A program made the translations under genes and the position numbers. From Opisthorchis felineus (Eukaryota; Platyhelminthes; Trematoda; Opisthorchiida; Opisthorchiidae): DNA of 64,000 nucleotides. The first letter of the stretch is position 1. Each line of letters starts with the position of its first letter. The notes beneath the pieces were generated by a model. It was given only the letters and a program-made list of their open reading frames with translations. It was not told the DNA's origin and searched no databases. Below are positions 11,766 through 23,600 of this stretch, one piece after another. The stretch spans positions 280,958 to 344,957 of the forward strand of contig SJOL01006490.1 in assembly GCA_004794785.1 (NCBI GenBank), read 5' to 3'.

Positions 11766-12289
11766 CACAGCCTCTCGCCCACTCGAGCCTGTAATCGCTA
11801 TCACAAACAAACTTTTCGCCTGGCCACAACCGCCTCGTTCTAAACCGCTGAACTTATCGTTCGGATTTAGCCAACCTAGTTGCCTGCCGCAACTTCGGTT
11901 TGCCTCTTCCACAAGTTCAATTTAATCCATGGAGATCGATTGGCCCTATGCATTGGCACTATCTCCCCATCAAAACTACCCTTTACACCTGACCTCTCTA
12001 TAACAATGACACTAGTGATTCTACAATTGCAATTTATACCACATTTTTGAGACAAAACTTGCCATTTGTCTCCAGATCGAATTCTTCAGTCTCCATCTCC
12101 ATTTTGAATTTTGTGACCCTAGCTATCTACTCGACCGCCCAAGGTCACCCATGACCAGCAACGGTTTTCAGTTTTAGTTCAGGTCAGCAGGCTTCATCTT
12201 TGAACTTGTCGTACCTCATGCCCATTGTCCTCCTTTTTTGTTCCCACAACTGTGGTGAATTTTCCGTACTAAGCAAGCTCGCTGTGTTG
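11766..12289 (+). other. Unassigned spacer between R1 and the 3' terminus
   Basis: C/T-rich, with no coding frame. It is likely internal to the same CR1-like 3' fragment. Confidence 0.3.
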
Positions 12290-12545
12290 CTGCCTGCCGC
12301 GTTCAGGATGTAACGATCCGATCGCGCCTCAGTCGGCATGCCCTCTACAAGTTGGGAAATAAACCTATTGCTAATATTGTTATTACATCGGATAAAGCCA
12401 ACTGCTTGTGACGCTGCCCCTCTTCCACGCCATCCCCTGTACCCACAACTCCCTCAGTCATGCTTTTATTCTGACTGTAAAATTATGATCATGCCTGACG
12501 GTATGCCATCCACCAGTTGGAAATAAACATTATCGTTATTATTCT
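12290..12545 (+). mobile_element. CR1-like 3' terminus with duplicated AATAAA tail module
   Basis: Two related modules are visible. One is at about 12336-12395 (CATGCCCTCTACAAGTTGGG, AATAAAC, ATT-rich). The other is at about 12480-12545 (ATGATCATGCCTGACGGTAT, CCACCAGTTGG, AATAAACATT, then ATTATT). The same arrangement is seen in the antisense insertion at 7897-8152 and, for the second module, at 18150-18268. Confidence 0.75.
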
Positions 12546-12639
12546 TAGTAAATCGATTCCGTTGTGCGAATGCTGAGTGGCTACGGATTTAGAAGTGGCT
12601 TCGCGTATGTTTGTTGAGAAATTAGGGGCTGTTTTCTAT

Positions 12640-14266
12640 TCAGTCTCCACGACGTTCGGGCAGGCGTTAAACGAATACACGAAGGATAGCCATGTGGTAT
12701 TTGTGCGTCCATCCAGTAATCGAAGCGCCGTCGCGTAAAGTGCGGCAGGTTGTGGCCGATGAGTTAGGCAAGCACCTTACCCTTCAAAACACAAAACTAC
12801 CTGACCACCTGGGTCGGGTAAGTGACACATAGTTGGGTCTTATTGTAGCAGGTAATGTACCCTCGGTCCTTGCAAACCTTTGGAAGACCGGACGCGTTCT
12901 TGTGCCGCAGTAAGGGGCAGGTCGCTGTAGCCACGTGCTTCTACAGATGACAACAGATATCGATGTCCCGATGTTTCCCGGATGTAGTAAGTGTTCGTGG
13001 AACACATGCGGCAAACCGTTTTGGGCAGGTTTTCATAAAGCAACTAATATCTGGTCTGTGGACGGAAGCTGTATACCTTCCTGTTCACCAATGGCATGGG
13101 TACCGGACGTCCGGTTGTGAATGCCTTCGTGGGAAGCGAACAGTTTGCTCACATGCGTAAACCGTTCGGCTTGTCAAAGGAAATGGTGACTGAGTGAAGA
13201 CTTTTGTCATAGACAAGTTGGCGGCACAAATGCGGGCAGCGAGATTAGTGTTTAGCTGCGACGTCATGTTGTGCCACTTTCATATAAGAAAATCTATCAG
13301 GAGCACGTATGTGTCACATGACATCCATGTATTTTTGGTCACAGACACTGTGCGAACAGACGGCACATATTCCGCCGTATGGCTTGCCTGGACGATGTCA
13401 TACAGTAGGTGTTTTATTTACCCTAATATTGCCTCACATATTACGACAAAATCTGCAACTACTGCCCCGCACGGACCAACGATTTGTCTCTTACTTCACG
13501 GCCCACGGTTGTACATCACCCCCAAATGGACTTTGCACGCACGATCCGGGATAATCCACTTTGATAATGTGATCAACAACCGTCTTCAGAATGCAAATGA
13601 CCGCCTGAAAAACCGGGTGCAACACTCAGACACACTAAAGCAAGCCAGACAGAAGGTGTACCGGCACGGCGGGTGTCTCATGCGGGAACATGATGTGCAT
13701 ATATCATATCACTGCGACCGACGGGGTTGCTGGTAGGCGACGGCTATGTTCTGAACGTTTTGTGTCGAATGATTAGGTATGCATGTTCCCTCGTCTTGGG
13801 GCATTTGGGACCGCGACCCCCGGGGCTGCACTATGGTAGCGTTGGGACAAACAAGTTGGTCAATCTACGTTAATTAACTGATAGTTCCTGATGCAAACAC
13901 CTAGGCGCTCCCAGACGGTTGACACCTGTGCTGGAGAATGCGCACACCTCTTCTACAAGCGATGTGGCTCCCCTGCATCCATTTCTTCTCAGTATTTAGG
14001 GACCAGTCGGTTCCCAGCAGTAGAAAACATTCATAATAGAAGTCTTCTTCGGTTGCTTCCCCATCCGCTAGCGGTGGCTGTTGGATCACAACCTACCGGA
14101 ACAAGATATGCCTCTTACATTTGATCTCGAGACACCGCCGTCAACCTTCGATGACCTGAGTAAACAGCTGAATCGAGTGGTGGATAAGCCTCAGGGACTG
14201 GAAGCCTGGACGGCCACAGCCTTCGTTAGGCAGTTGATTGTTCAAGGGAAAATCCAGTTGCGCTAA
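12640..14266 (+). pseudogene. Fossil MULE/FAR1-type transposase with SWIM finger remnant
   Basis: Coding remnants in changing frames follow the order of MULE/FAR1-like transposases. The N-terminus is FGQALNEYTKDSHVVFVRPS (12654-12720). A FVEHMRQT block lies near 12990. The catalytic region reads YTFLFTNGMGTGRPVVNAFV and GSEQFAHMRKPFGL (13069-13180). FVIDKLAAQMRAARLVF and CHFHIRKSIR follow (13200-13310). The helical part is VINNRLQNANDRLKNRVQHS with LMREHDVH (13565-13700). Near 13920-14010 a CAGEC...C.H pattern split by a frameshift fits the CxC..CxH SWIM zinc finger. Stops and frameshifts are frequent and no terminal inverted repeats were found. These enzymes cut and paste DNA. An RTE 3' end abuts downstream at 14371. 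Confidence 0.75.
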
Positions 14267-14370
14267 GGCCTGACATCTGTGACTAACGACCTGCTGTCTG
14301 TGGTCGAAGATACTGCACCTCGACCCAGATGGCGCTCCAGCGACACAGACTTGTGTTTTGTGTGCTTTGT

Positions 14371-17300
14371 TATCATCATCATTATCAGCTGTAAGAAGGG
14401 CGTACTCGTCGTACGGTGGTTGCAGCTGCTACAGTTTCGTCCACCGATAATTTGCGATAAGTTGCTACACACTGGAGGTGGTAGCTTATAAATTGACGAC
14501 TAAATCCAGGTTTGTCAGTGGACTTTTAAGTGAGGGGATTAGAAAGAGAGCTCTGCATTGAAACAAATAGCTTGGACGCACGACTACCACTGAGGACGGG
14601 ACTGGGCTATGTCTGACAATGTCTCTAGCCATTGATGTGGCCCGCCTCAGGGTCCCCACCCAAAAAGACGGCAATGATTGGCGCAGATGAGTTTGACGGT
14701 AATAAATTTCGTACTTCGCTGAAAATTCATTGTTTGACCTCCATCAGCTTACTTCCAGCCTTCACGTAGTTGTGCAAAAAAACCTTCAAGGAAGTCGGAG
14801 CACGTGGTTAAGCCAGCGCAATCTATGAAGTGCGATCATCCATCATGGGTGATTAATTTCTTCCGAATACCATTCGACGCACTTCAGCATTGCTGATCCG
14901 GCGTTCCCACCAGACTCGGGCAGTGCTTCGAAGGCATTGGTGGTCAAAAGCTGAGTTTTTGAAGTCCTCAGCGCACAGCGGTCAGGTTTCTGACTGGTGT
15001 AGCATAGTGAACTCGACCCTTGACGGATAAGCTGGTGTCACGCCTACACCACAGATGATGCATGTTCACGAAGGCTGTTCTGACTTTCCTTATCCGGATG
15101 GGAATATCACCTTTCGCCAGAGCACTGAGAATGCTACAGCTGCCCAGGTAGACATAGTTGTCTGCTGCCTCAAACGGCCCATCCGCAAGCATGAGGCTAG
15201 GGTTTGAGCCCACCCTGCCTTGCAACTTCACTTTAAACTCTGCAGCTGTGAAGCGCGTCTTGAACCCGGAGGCAGAACTATTAAGATTATTTAGTGTTTT
15301 ATACATTACGGTGGCGTCAGATCCTAGAAGAGCTATGTTGTCTGTGTACTTGATATATGTGAACGAATGCCCCGGGAGCACCTCCATCCCAAAGGCGTAA
15401 GAAGCTGACACTGAGTCCTCCATAATCGTATCAGTGATGATGAAGGGATAGGTTGAAAGAAGACAGCCTTGTCGGATACCCCTTGATGTGATGAACTCGG
15501 GCGAGAGCTTTCAGTAGACCTTCATAAGGCCGCAAGAGTTGGGTACAGCGCCTTAAAGAGGGTCAAGAATTTATGGAGGACACTACTGCTCCATAGGCGC
15601 TGTCATACCGCCTGATGGTCCACAGAGTCCAAGGCAGCTTTCAGATCGAAAAACACAAACACTGTTGGTCGCTGGAAGCAGTGTCGCTGTTCCAAAATTT
15701 GTCGGAGGGTGATGACGTGATTGATGTATCCTCTTGCAGGGTGGAACCCAGCTTGGTTTTCGCGGATCCGCCTCTCCCTGTGTTCAATCAACCGTCAAAG
15801 GATAAGATCAGAATAGACCTTCGATGCCACAGCTACAAGACTTACGTCACGGTGGCTTACACAGCATCCGCGTACCCTTTTGAAGATAGGAATAACTCTC
15901 GACATGCCCCAATCTGCAGGCCCTTTCGCTTCATTCCAAATAGCACCAATATGCTTTGTGAGAGGGGTCACTAGATATTCTCTGCCTTCTTTGAAGAGGG
16001 CTGGATACAGACCGTCCGGTTTTTGTGCTTTGTCACTTTTCATTACGGATATCTCGTACTTTATTTCCTCTTCCGACGGGCGATTAGGGTTTACATTCCA
16101 TTCGCCCGTATGCACTGTTGTAGGAGGCCAGCCAAACTGTTGTTCGACGTGTTCGACCCATCTTTCTAGTCGACGTCTTTGCGTTATCGTTCCACCGACC
16201 GTTGCTTTCCCAGGGCCAGTAGAACGTACCAGTTGATATAGGACACGGCTGTTTCGGGGATCAAGAGACTTTTCCATTTCCCGAGCTTTCAATGTCCACC
16301 AGAGCTCTCGGTCATTCTTTAGGTTCTTCACTATTTGGCGTGTGGTGGATTTGTGCGCCATCGTACTCGTTGCCTGTTGCTTTGGATTTTATGGCATCAG
16401 TCATGGAAATCGATCTCGACGACATCCAGTGGTCGAATTGGAGAAGTCGGGCAGACAGCACTGCTAGCATTGCTCCTTTCAAATTTTCCCAAGCTTCCTC
16501 CACATGCTTACTACCGGCACACTATTGGTTTACTGTGAAGAGTCGTTGGACTAGCTCACACCGATATTGTTGAGCTTTAGTAGTTTTTAGAAGATTGTGG
16601 GTTCCCACTTGCTGACTTGCGAGGGCCTGATGGAAAACGAAGTGCTAGGCAAACGCGCACGATCGCGTGATTGGAATCAAGCTGTGTGCTCCAGAATGAA
16701 CGACAGTCTTGAATTGTAGCTCTCCATCGGTAGCTGATGACCAAGAAACAGCTGATGATCAGCACACAATTGGAGAAGTCACTCGCCGTTGTCTGTGCGA
16801 CGAGCATAGACTCCGAATCGACGGCCCAAATGTGATTCCAAGAAGCTCAGACGACCGATTTGAGCATTCATATCGTCCGCAAGTGTCACAGTGTCGGTGC
16901 TTCTTGCTTGACGAATGAGCCCGGATAACTCTCGATAGAAAACGTTCCTCCCAGCGTTAGAACTGCAGTCCCTTGAGGCATAATATGACACTACAAACGG
17001 GCGCCAGTTTTTATACTGAGAAGCGCTGATCTTGATTGAACTGGATTACCCCGACCACGCGAAAAAGACTTTTCACTGGGATACAACCCAGCAAAGCACG
17101 TTCAGGTCTGGGGCTGAGTGCAACTCCCACACCATATATTCCACGAGTTATCGCTGCTGGATCATCGGACATACGAGGGAAGAAATGTGAAAGACTTAAG
17201 CTCGTCCTTGGCTTATTAAGATGTTTAACCACGCTCGAGTCTTGTATGCTTGTTTCGGAGACACTGCATACATCAATTTTAAGGAAGCACGAGGCCTCAG

Positions 17301-17500
17301 TGAGCTAGCTGATTAGGCATCATGAACCACTGGACACATGTTAGTCGTGCTCGTCATTATTGTTCGTTCAGCTGTCCGCTACGAGAGACGTAGGTTCCAT
17401 GTGGCTAGTTGGCTAGGAATCGTAGACCCGTTGCCGCAAGTTGGTCGTGTGCGTCAGCTAGGATCGTTCAGTCGTCCGCTATGATCAACGACATGCTAGT
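14371..17500 (-). pseudogene. RTE-family element, family A, copy 1 (EN-RT)
   Basis: Read on the minus strand, the endonuclease starts about 17310: SSVVKHL, GIYGVGVALSPRPERALLG, VTLADDMNAQIGRL and FGVYARRTDNGE (17232-16780). The linker follows: WWTLKAREMEKS, RRLERWVEH, VHTGEWNVN and PDGLYPALFKEG (16360-16000). The RT reads IPIFKR, SLVAVASKV, RENQAGFHPARG and VFFDLKAALDSVDHQ (15900-15605). The catalytic YADD is changed to YTDN (about 15340). Then come GSNPSLMLAD and YVYLGS (about 15140-15210). The 3' end is a TGATGATGATA-type repeat at 14371-14387, as is typical of RTE elements. Frameshifts and the lost catalytic residue show it is dead. The 5' edge is uncertain. Confidence 0.85.
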
Positions 17501-17816
17501 ATTGGCATATTTCGGCAGCTGAAATGCAGAACTCTGTTGTTTATCAACATCTGCAGGCCTTACGTTCTTCCAAACTCGCACGAGTTATCCGACAATAAAG
17601 AATGCGTCTTCCACGATTATAGCTCGGAATAGCAATTATCGAGGTCCCTGAACAAATAATTCGGTATCCGACCCTTCAAGCGGATATAAATAGCCGCATT
17701 ATTTACAGGAGTGGCATCTCCGCATATTTTGCATCCATATAGTTTCTAAAAACCTCAATGTATTATATCAGCTGCAGAAGTATCTGCAAATTTCGTCCAT
17801 TGTAAAAGATTCGCGT

Positions 17817-17962
17817 TTTACCGCAATTAGCAATGTCTTATCACATTAGGCACCGTTTTCACTGTCTGTGGTGATGGACCACCTTGAAGATTGGCTCACT
17901 TAAACAAATAACCCATGCAGATAATTTGCAGAACAACTCATTATACATAGGCATTCTTCACG
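17817..17962 (+). repeat. Interspersed repeat R2, copy 2
   Basis: Matches 3626-3775, with CCGCAATT at the start, CCTTGAAGATTGGCTCACTT in the middle and ATACATAGGCATTCTTCAC at the end. Confidence 0.6.
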
Positions 17963-18149
17963 ATGAAGGGGAAGCCTTTAAAACGTCGTAGTTTCTGAGA
18001 ACTGAATTCCATTGTAGATATACCGAACGACAACCCTAATAACTGTTTTCTGCGCTCGATATCCACCGCACATAGATCGCGCCAGTGTAGACATGGCCTC
18101 ATCTGTGTCAGATAATGCCCATTATTTGTAGGCCTGTCACGCTTCTGTG

Positions 18150-18268
18150 CAATCCTGGTTACCCCCAACTGACCCCAGTAGTGCCTTTATTCTAGCTGTA
18201 CCATTATGATCATGCCTGCATATATGTCCCCCACAATCTGGAGGTAGACACTATTATTATCAACGTAC
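18150..18268 (+). mobile_element. Solo CR1-like 3' terminus
   Basis: TTTATTCTAGCTGTACCATT, ATGATCATGCCTG and CACAATCTGGAGG are followed by ACTATTATTATC, in the same order as the terminus at 12470-12545. No coding part is attached. Confidence 0.6.
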
Positions 18269-20560
18269 GATAGAAATGCACCATCCTCGAGTGTTGCGGA
18301 AAATTATGTGCGAAAAAAGTTAAGAGTGGTCACTATCACACCGCTGGGAAGACATGGGTGGTTTCGACTTGCAAAATAAGTGGAAGGTGTAAGTGCGGCT
18401 GGAGGACAGGGATAGTGCCAAATGAGTGGACATATGCACCACTAACGTGTATGCATGGCGGGCCGCAACGGACTGTGTCGTGGCGCCAAATGGCGATCTC
18501 GTGATCTACAATCGCTGAAGCGAAGTAAATTCGGGTACCTGTGTCAGATGAGATGGAACTAGAACAACAATTTCCTATGACCCGATTATTTTATTGACAC
18601 GGTACCGAAGTAGGTTTTGGAGTTGGCTCAAAATGTAAGCGGAGGAAAAGATTAGCCGTAGGAACATTACTGTGTTTGTAACATCCCCTGAAAAAAAGTT
18701 TGAGGGACTTATGTACAACAAGAGAGGTTATGGTTCTAGGGGAATACCGACAACCGGATCAGTCTGACAAGTAATTCGGCTGCAGGTGCATGTTGGGTAG
18801 TAACCAGCTGCCCGTCAGCTGCGCGGTGAATAATGTGTATAAGTTCTTAAAGGGAGTGGAAAACAGTTCTTTGTGAAGTGGGTGAAAGCGACTTACTGTT
18901 CACCCGGAGATTCTTTGAAGGCACTCTTCCCAGTAAACGCGGATTCAATTTTTATGTGGTGCTCAGTTGTTTCTTTGGGCTGCAAAATGTCAGAAGCAAG
19001 GGTTGTTATTTAGGCCAAAATCGGGGTAGCGCGCTATACTGAGTTAGTGGTTTGAGAAGACAACGGACGCTTTTCCAAAATCTGCGAATTCGGCTATGAG
19101 GTTCGCCGTGCTCGAGAGCCCTTGGAGGTTAGAATTTGAGAAGGTCCATCGGTACGGGAATATATGAGTTAAGACGTCACAAAAGTGCTAGTGCTGTAAG
19201 GGGTTTCGGGGATGCTAGATAAACTTAGGGAATGCACATTCGGTTGAGCCCAATGTTATCTGTCCTTGGCAGGTTTCCCCGGAATGCTTTCAAGCAGTAG
19301 ATTGTCCTTCCTTGTACTGACGGGTTTACGGGACTGATGATTCGAGAAAATGTGTGGCTAAGACTTGCCTGGTAGTATCTTCATCTAAAACCGCACATGT
19401 TTAAGGGGCTACATACACATCTGGCCGAAATGCTTACGCAAATCTAGGCCAAAATGGAAGTGCACGTCACCTGTCATAATTTTGTTAGAATATTTATACA
19501 CCCGGATTAATTTTCTATTTTCTTGTGCATGCTTTAAATTCAGGTTTCTGCTTTACTATCACTGCTTAACGTGACCCTAGCTCAGCCTTTAATGGAGACA
19601 GGCCGAAAAGTCGGTTGCCCTGGGAGTTATCCGCCTAGGTGAAGGATAATCGTCTTGCACTTCTGCAATTTCGCGCCAGAAGCATTTATTCTATCGATGC
19701 AGTGGGCCTCCCTCAAAACCAATGCAACACGGAGGGATCTCGCAACGCCAGAAAACTGAACACATTTTTGCATGACAAGCGGCTCGCGTAGCTCCAAGGG
19801 TTTATTCCCCCTTTTGTCGAAGCGGATAAAATCGCCATCTTGCGGACACCCCATCTTGTACTCATCGTGCGGGTCAACATCGAGGGATATAAAAGATGCA
19901 CACTTCTAACGAGCTGCTGAATTACGGGATCTTAACCTCGTTTTCCGGCTGATGAACCCTCATAACACCATGTGGCAATGAGTGTCCGTTAAGAATGCAA
20001 TTCACGGCGCCGAAATGAGCAAAGGGACCGAAATGCATGAGCCATAGGAAGACGAACGATCCGACCATATTCACGAAGCGACAGGGAAAACAGATCGAGG
20101 AAACGATGAGAGCTCGGGTGCGCTGTGGCTCTTGCGTCTAAATATACGATCTTTCCACGTAAGACATGTTCGGCTAGGAAAACAACATCGTTGTTGTAGA
20201 CGTAGAAGAAAAGTAGCCTGTACAGGGGGATGCAGCAAGCAATGTTGTGTAGACCGGCTTGCATTTTATGGAAATAGAGCAGCGATAATCCGATCAATTC
20301 AGCGGTCAGAGGATCCCTGAGCAACAGACTTAAACCATCGCCGATGCTCGCATCAGCCCGAACTTTTGAGGTTGCACCATATATCTGCTGACTCGGCTGC
20401 GGACAGCCGCGCGGGCGATGTCATGGTTGAATGAGGTCTCCCTGGACAATCCTGGCAATCTGGAATCCAGCCGGTTACATGAAGTGGGACAAGACGAAAG
20501 CATGCTCGAAGTCCACATATTTTCTGTACTCCCGGAGATGAATTTTGATATTTTGTTTCA
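18269..20560. other. Unassigned stretch
   Basis: No repeat shared with the rest of the window and no convincing exon on either strand. Open frames of 60-110 codons overlap on both strands and look random. Confidence 0.35.
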
Positions 20561-20577
20561 TCGCAATATTCTAATTG

Positions 20578-20625
20578 GGGGTGTTTGTCGACCTCAAGAA
20601 ATAGCTCACTTAAACAAACCACTTA
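20578..20625 (+). repeat. Interspersed repeat R2, core fragment
   Basis: GGTGTTTGTCGACCTCAAGA and AATAGCTCACTTAAACAAAC match the core of the copies at 3666-3715 and 17868-17915. Confidence 0.45.
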
Positions 20626-23600
20626 CAACCAGCCTGACAAAGCTTGTTCCGCCTGGCGATTTCAGACAGTGGACAGCTAAGTCAAATAACAGAGGTGACT
20701 CTGGACCCTACAGGAACCTCATGGAATAAAAGAGGGGCAGTGCAGCCGGAAACTTTGGCAGATTGAGAGCGAGATAACTCATGGATGAGAACATAAAATC
20801 GGAACCATTCTCAGCAAGCAACTTCATCCTTTCTATTCCGCGATAACCGGCATGTAAATATGATGTGACGAACACACGACTAGACAGCCTTTTAGCTCCA
20901 AAACAAAACTACTACAACGTGGAAAGACATCCGCTAAGAAAACAACTGGAACCAGTGAACCGTATCGAGGGAGTCACTGGTCATGGTATTCTGTATCAGC
21001 ATAAATGATCACATCATTTTGGGACTCGTTTCGGTCCCTAATAGACTAAACTCATAACTTTTCGAAAATAGTATAAGAGGTGCAGAATGGAAATGTTAGA
21101 AATTCTTACTTGCAAAATCAGAATGGGGCATTTAAGGTGGTCAGTACCAAAGAAGAAGTGACAAGTCAAGCTTGAAGATACCCGCCCTTTATGCATGTAT
21201 GAAGAGAACGTAAAACTAGCCAGTTTGTTCAGTACGTCATTTAACTCGAGCGTTGTACTGGTCTGCTTCAAAAGCCACGGACCGAGCGTTCAGCGGAGTG
21301 ACAATTGATATTCCGTTTGACGAGGGCTTGAATGATTAAACGCGCTTAGAGACATAGTTATTCCAGCACATTAGCACGGTCTCACGAATGACATGGAAGC
21401 ACGTGCCGTCCCATGAGAATGGGTCCTCCTTCGTCCTCTAGCTTCAAGGGAGAATTCTTCATACCATACATGTTATATGACCTTTGATTTCAGCTTGTAA
21501 ATAGCACAGCAAATGAAATATGGATTGCTTTCATAGCACTGAGCCAAGTATTATTGACAACAAGTGAACACGTCACCGGTCCACGTCTACCATTAGGAAT
21601 CGGAATGTCGCACCAACCAAGAAGTGGTACAGGGCCGCGGATAGAAACAGAAGTCTGTTTCTACAGGTCCCAAGCTGTAGGCATGAATAGTCGTAAAGCT
21701 GCCTCCGAAGTCAACGATTCGATACACCTCGTGTCCCTCATAAAATTCAACCGTATGACCAGACAGACTTGGTCTTTCCATCAACTGACTTGGAGGACCC
21801 GAACTAATTAGTAAAGTAAGCAAACAGGATTGGCGTTCTGCATTATCTACACCATCACCAACATGATCAATGTTCGTGCGTTGACAGGATTTATTACTTT
21901 GGATGTGGCACAGCTTGCCGTGTTTGTTACATTTGGAACTCCGATACCCCCATATGCAACACAACTATGGTTTGCTACAAGCAGTACAAATTCCGAGAAG
22001 TAAGCCGCTATATCCTACCACTTAGTTTGATTCAAGTTGCGACCGCTTATCACGATACGGACACCTAGTTGCATTGAAAAACACTGCGCCTCTTCATGAG
22101 GTTCAGCTCCGTCAGATACAGAAACGGTAAGCATACCTCGGTATTACTGACGACTGTCAGCTGGTGGAAGAGCATCGTCACTTAGTATAGGGTTTAAGTT
22201 GAAGAGTCAGACAGTTATTCCCGGTAGTGAGTTGATATCAGCTGCATATCTAGTTGGTCGTAAAACTCGTTTCAGCAGCCTGTCTGTGAAACTGGGGGAT
22301 AAATTCTTATGTATTTCGTTTCTAACTTTGGCTACTTCAAAAGCTGTAGGTTTGGTACACGGAATTAAAGCCATTTTGAGTCCTGCTTGCTCTGCAGTAC
22401 TTGAAAAATTAGAATAAGCTCAGTTTTCAAAAGTGTGTAGGTATTTTTTCCAATGAGGCTAAGGAAGAACGCAGTCTTCCCATCAGGAATATTTTTATGC
22501 GTCATATACCTTATTTCGAATCGTTCAAAGTAAACACTTCATTGTCTCTAGCATCAGAAGCAATATCCATGAATTCAAATTTGGAGGTGTCACCAAAGGA
22601 GCTGCGACGCCGGACGCAATTTTCAGTAGAAACAGTACGAATGCACAACCATTTCCGAAGTAAACAAGAACTCTGAATCCAGGAATTAGTAACAAATGTT
22701 CTATGGAATTCTACGGGCCTAGTGCCTCAAGTACAACCGTTCAACGACAGTCATTAAATTTCACTGTAGAGTGTCGGCTCGCAAGGCTAAACAACAAAAA
22801 CGGTTAGTATACTACATAGCTCAGTCAATGATGTAAAGCTTACCACCAAAATATCCACCTTATTGAACGGAACAACAGCTTAATATATTCATTCCCGTTC
22901 GCTTGAGATCTTCGCATTTTAAGTGAAAATGGTCCAGCGCGTGTGATATCCAAACCAAATGACCTGACACGAGCGAAAACTGTTTGCGACGGTTGCTGAT
23001 TCAAATGTGAGTGTAAGTTGGTTCATTAAAACTTGCGCTTGAATAGCCTGATAAAGTATTACAGCATACCTTTTCATTGGGTGGCTCACCCAATCTCATC
23101 TACGTCTTGCTCTTGTCATAAGTCATTTCGTCAAATAGAGGATATTTTGCAAGATGGTTATTTAGGTTTTCATGAAAGCAACAACATCAAAAGGTTTGAT
23201 TAAATGTTACAAATCAATGGACCTCACAAAAAGTGCTAGCATCTGACTGAACGTGGTGACAGCACACCGGTTTCACAATCCTTCACAACCGCCCTCATTT
23301 CATGTATCAAAACTAGGTCCTTCTCACCACTACCACCACCGATGATTCAACTAGACCTCTGGACTAAAGATGAACATAAGGCGCAAGACATCAACAAAGT
23401 GATGGCTTGTATTCTCCGAAAACTGCATTGTACTTTTACACCGGCATCACCTTTTCCCGACACCCGCGGGTGTCCGGCACCTCAGCCAACTGCCACCGGT
23501 CAAATGATTCACTGGTTCTCTGGTAAAGAAGTACACTGCTGCATGGTTCGCCATAATATTCGATTACTTTGATGCCTTGACGCGCTCCAATAAGTGTGTA

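Noticed and set aside
13194..13736. 180-codon frame as a working transposase
   Set aside because: Essential upstream and downstream blocks are in other frames separated by stops, so it is a fossil.
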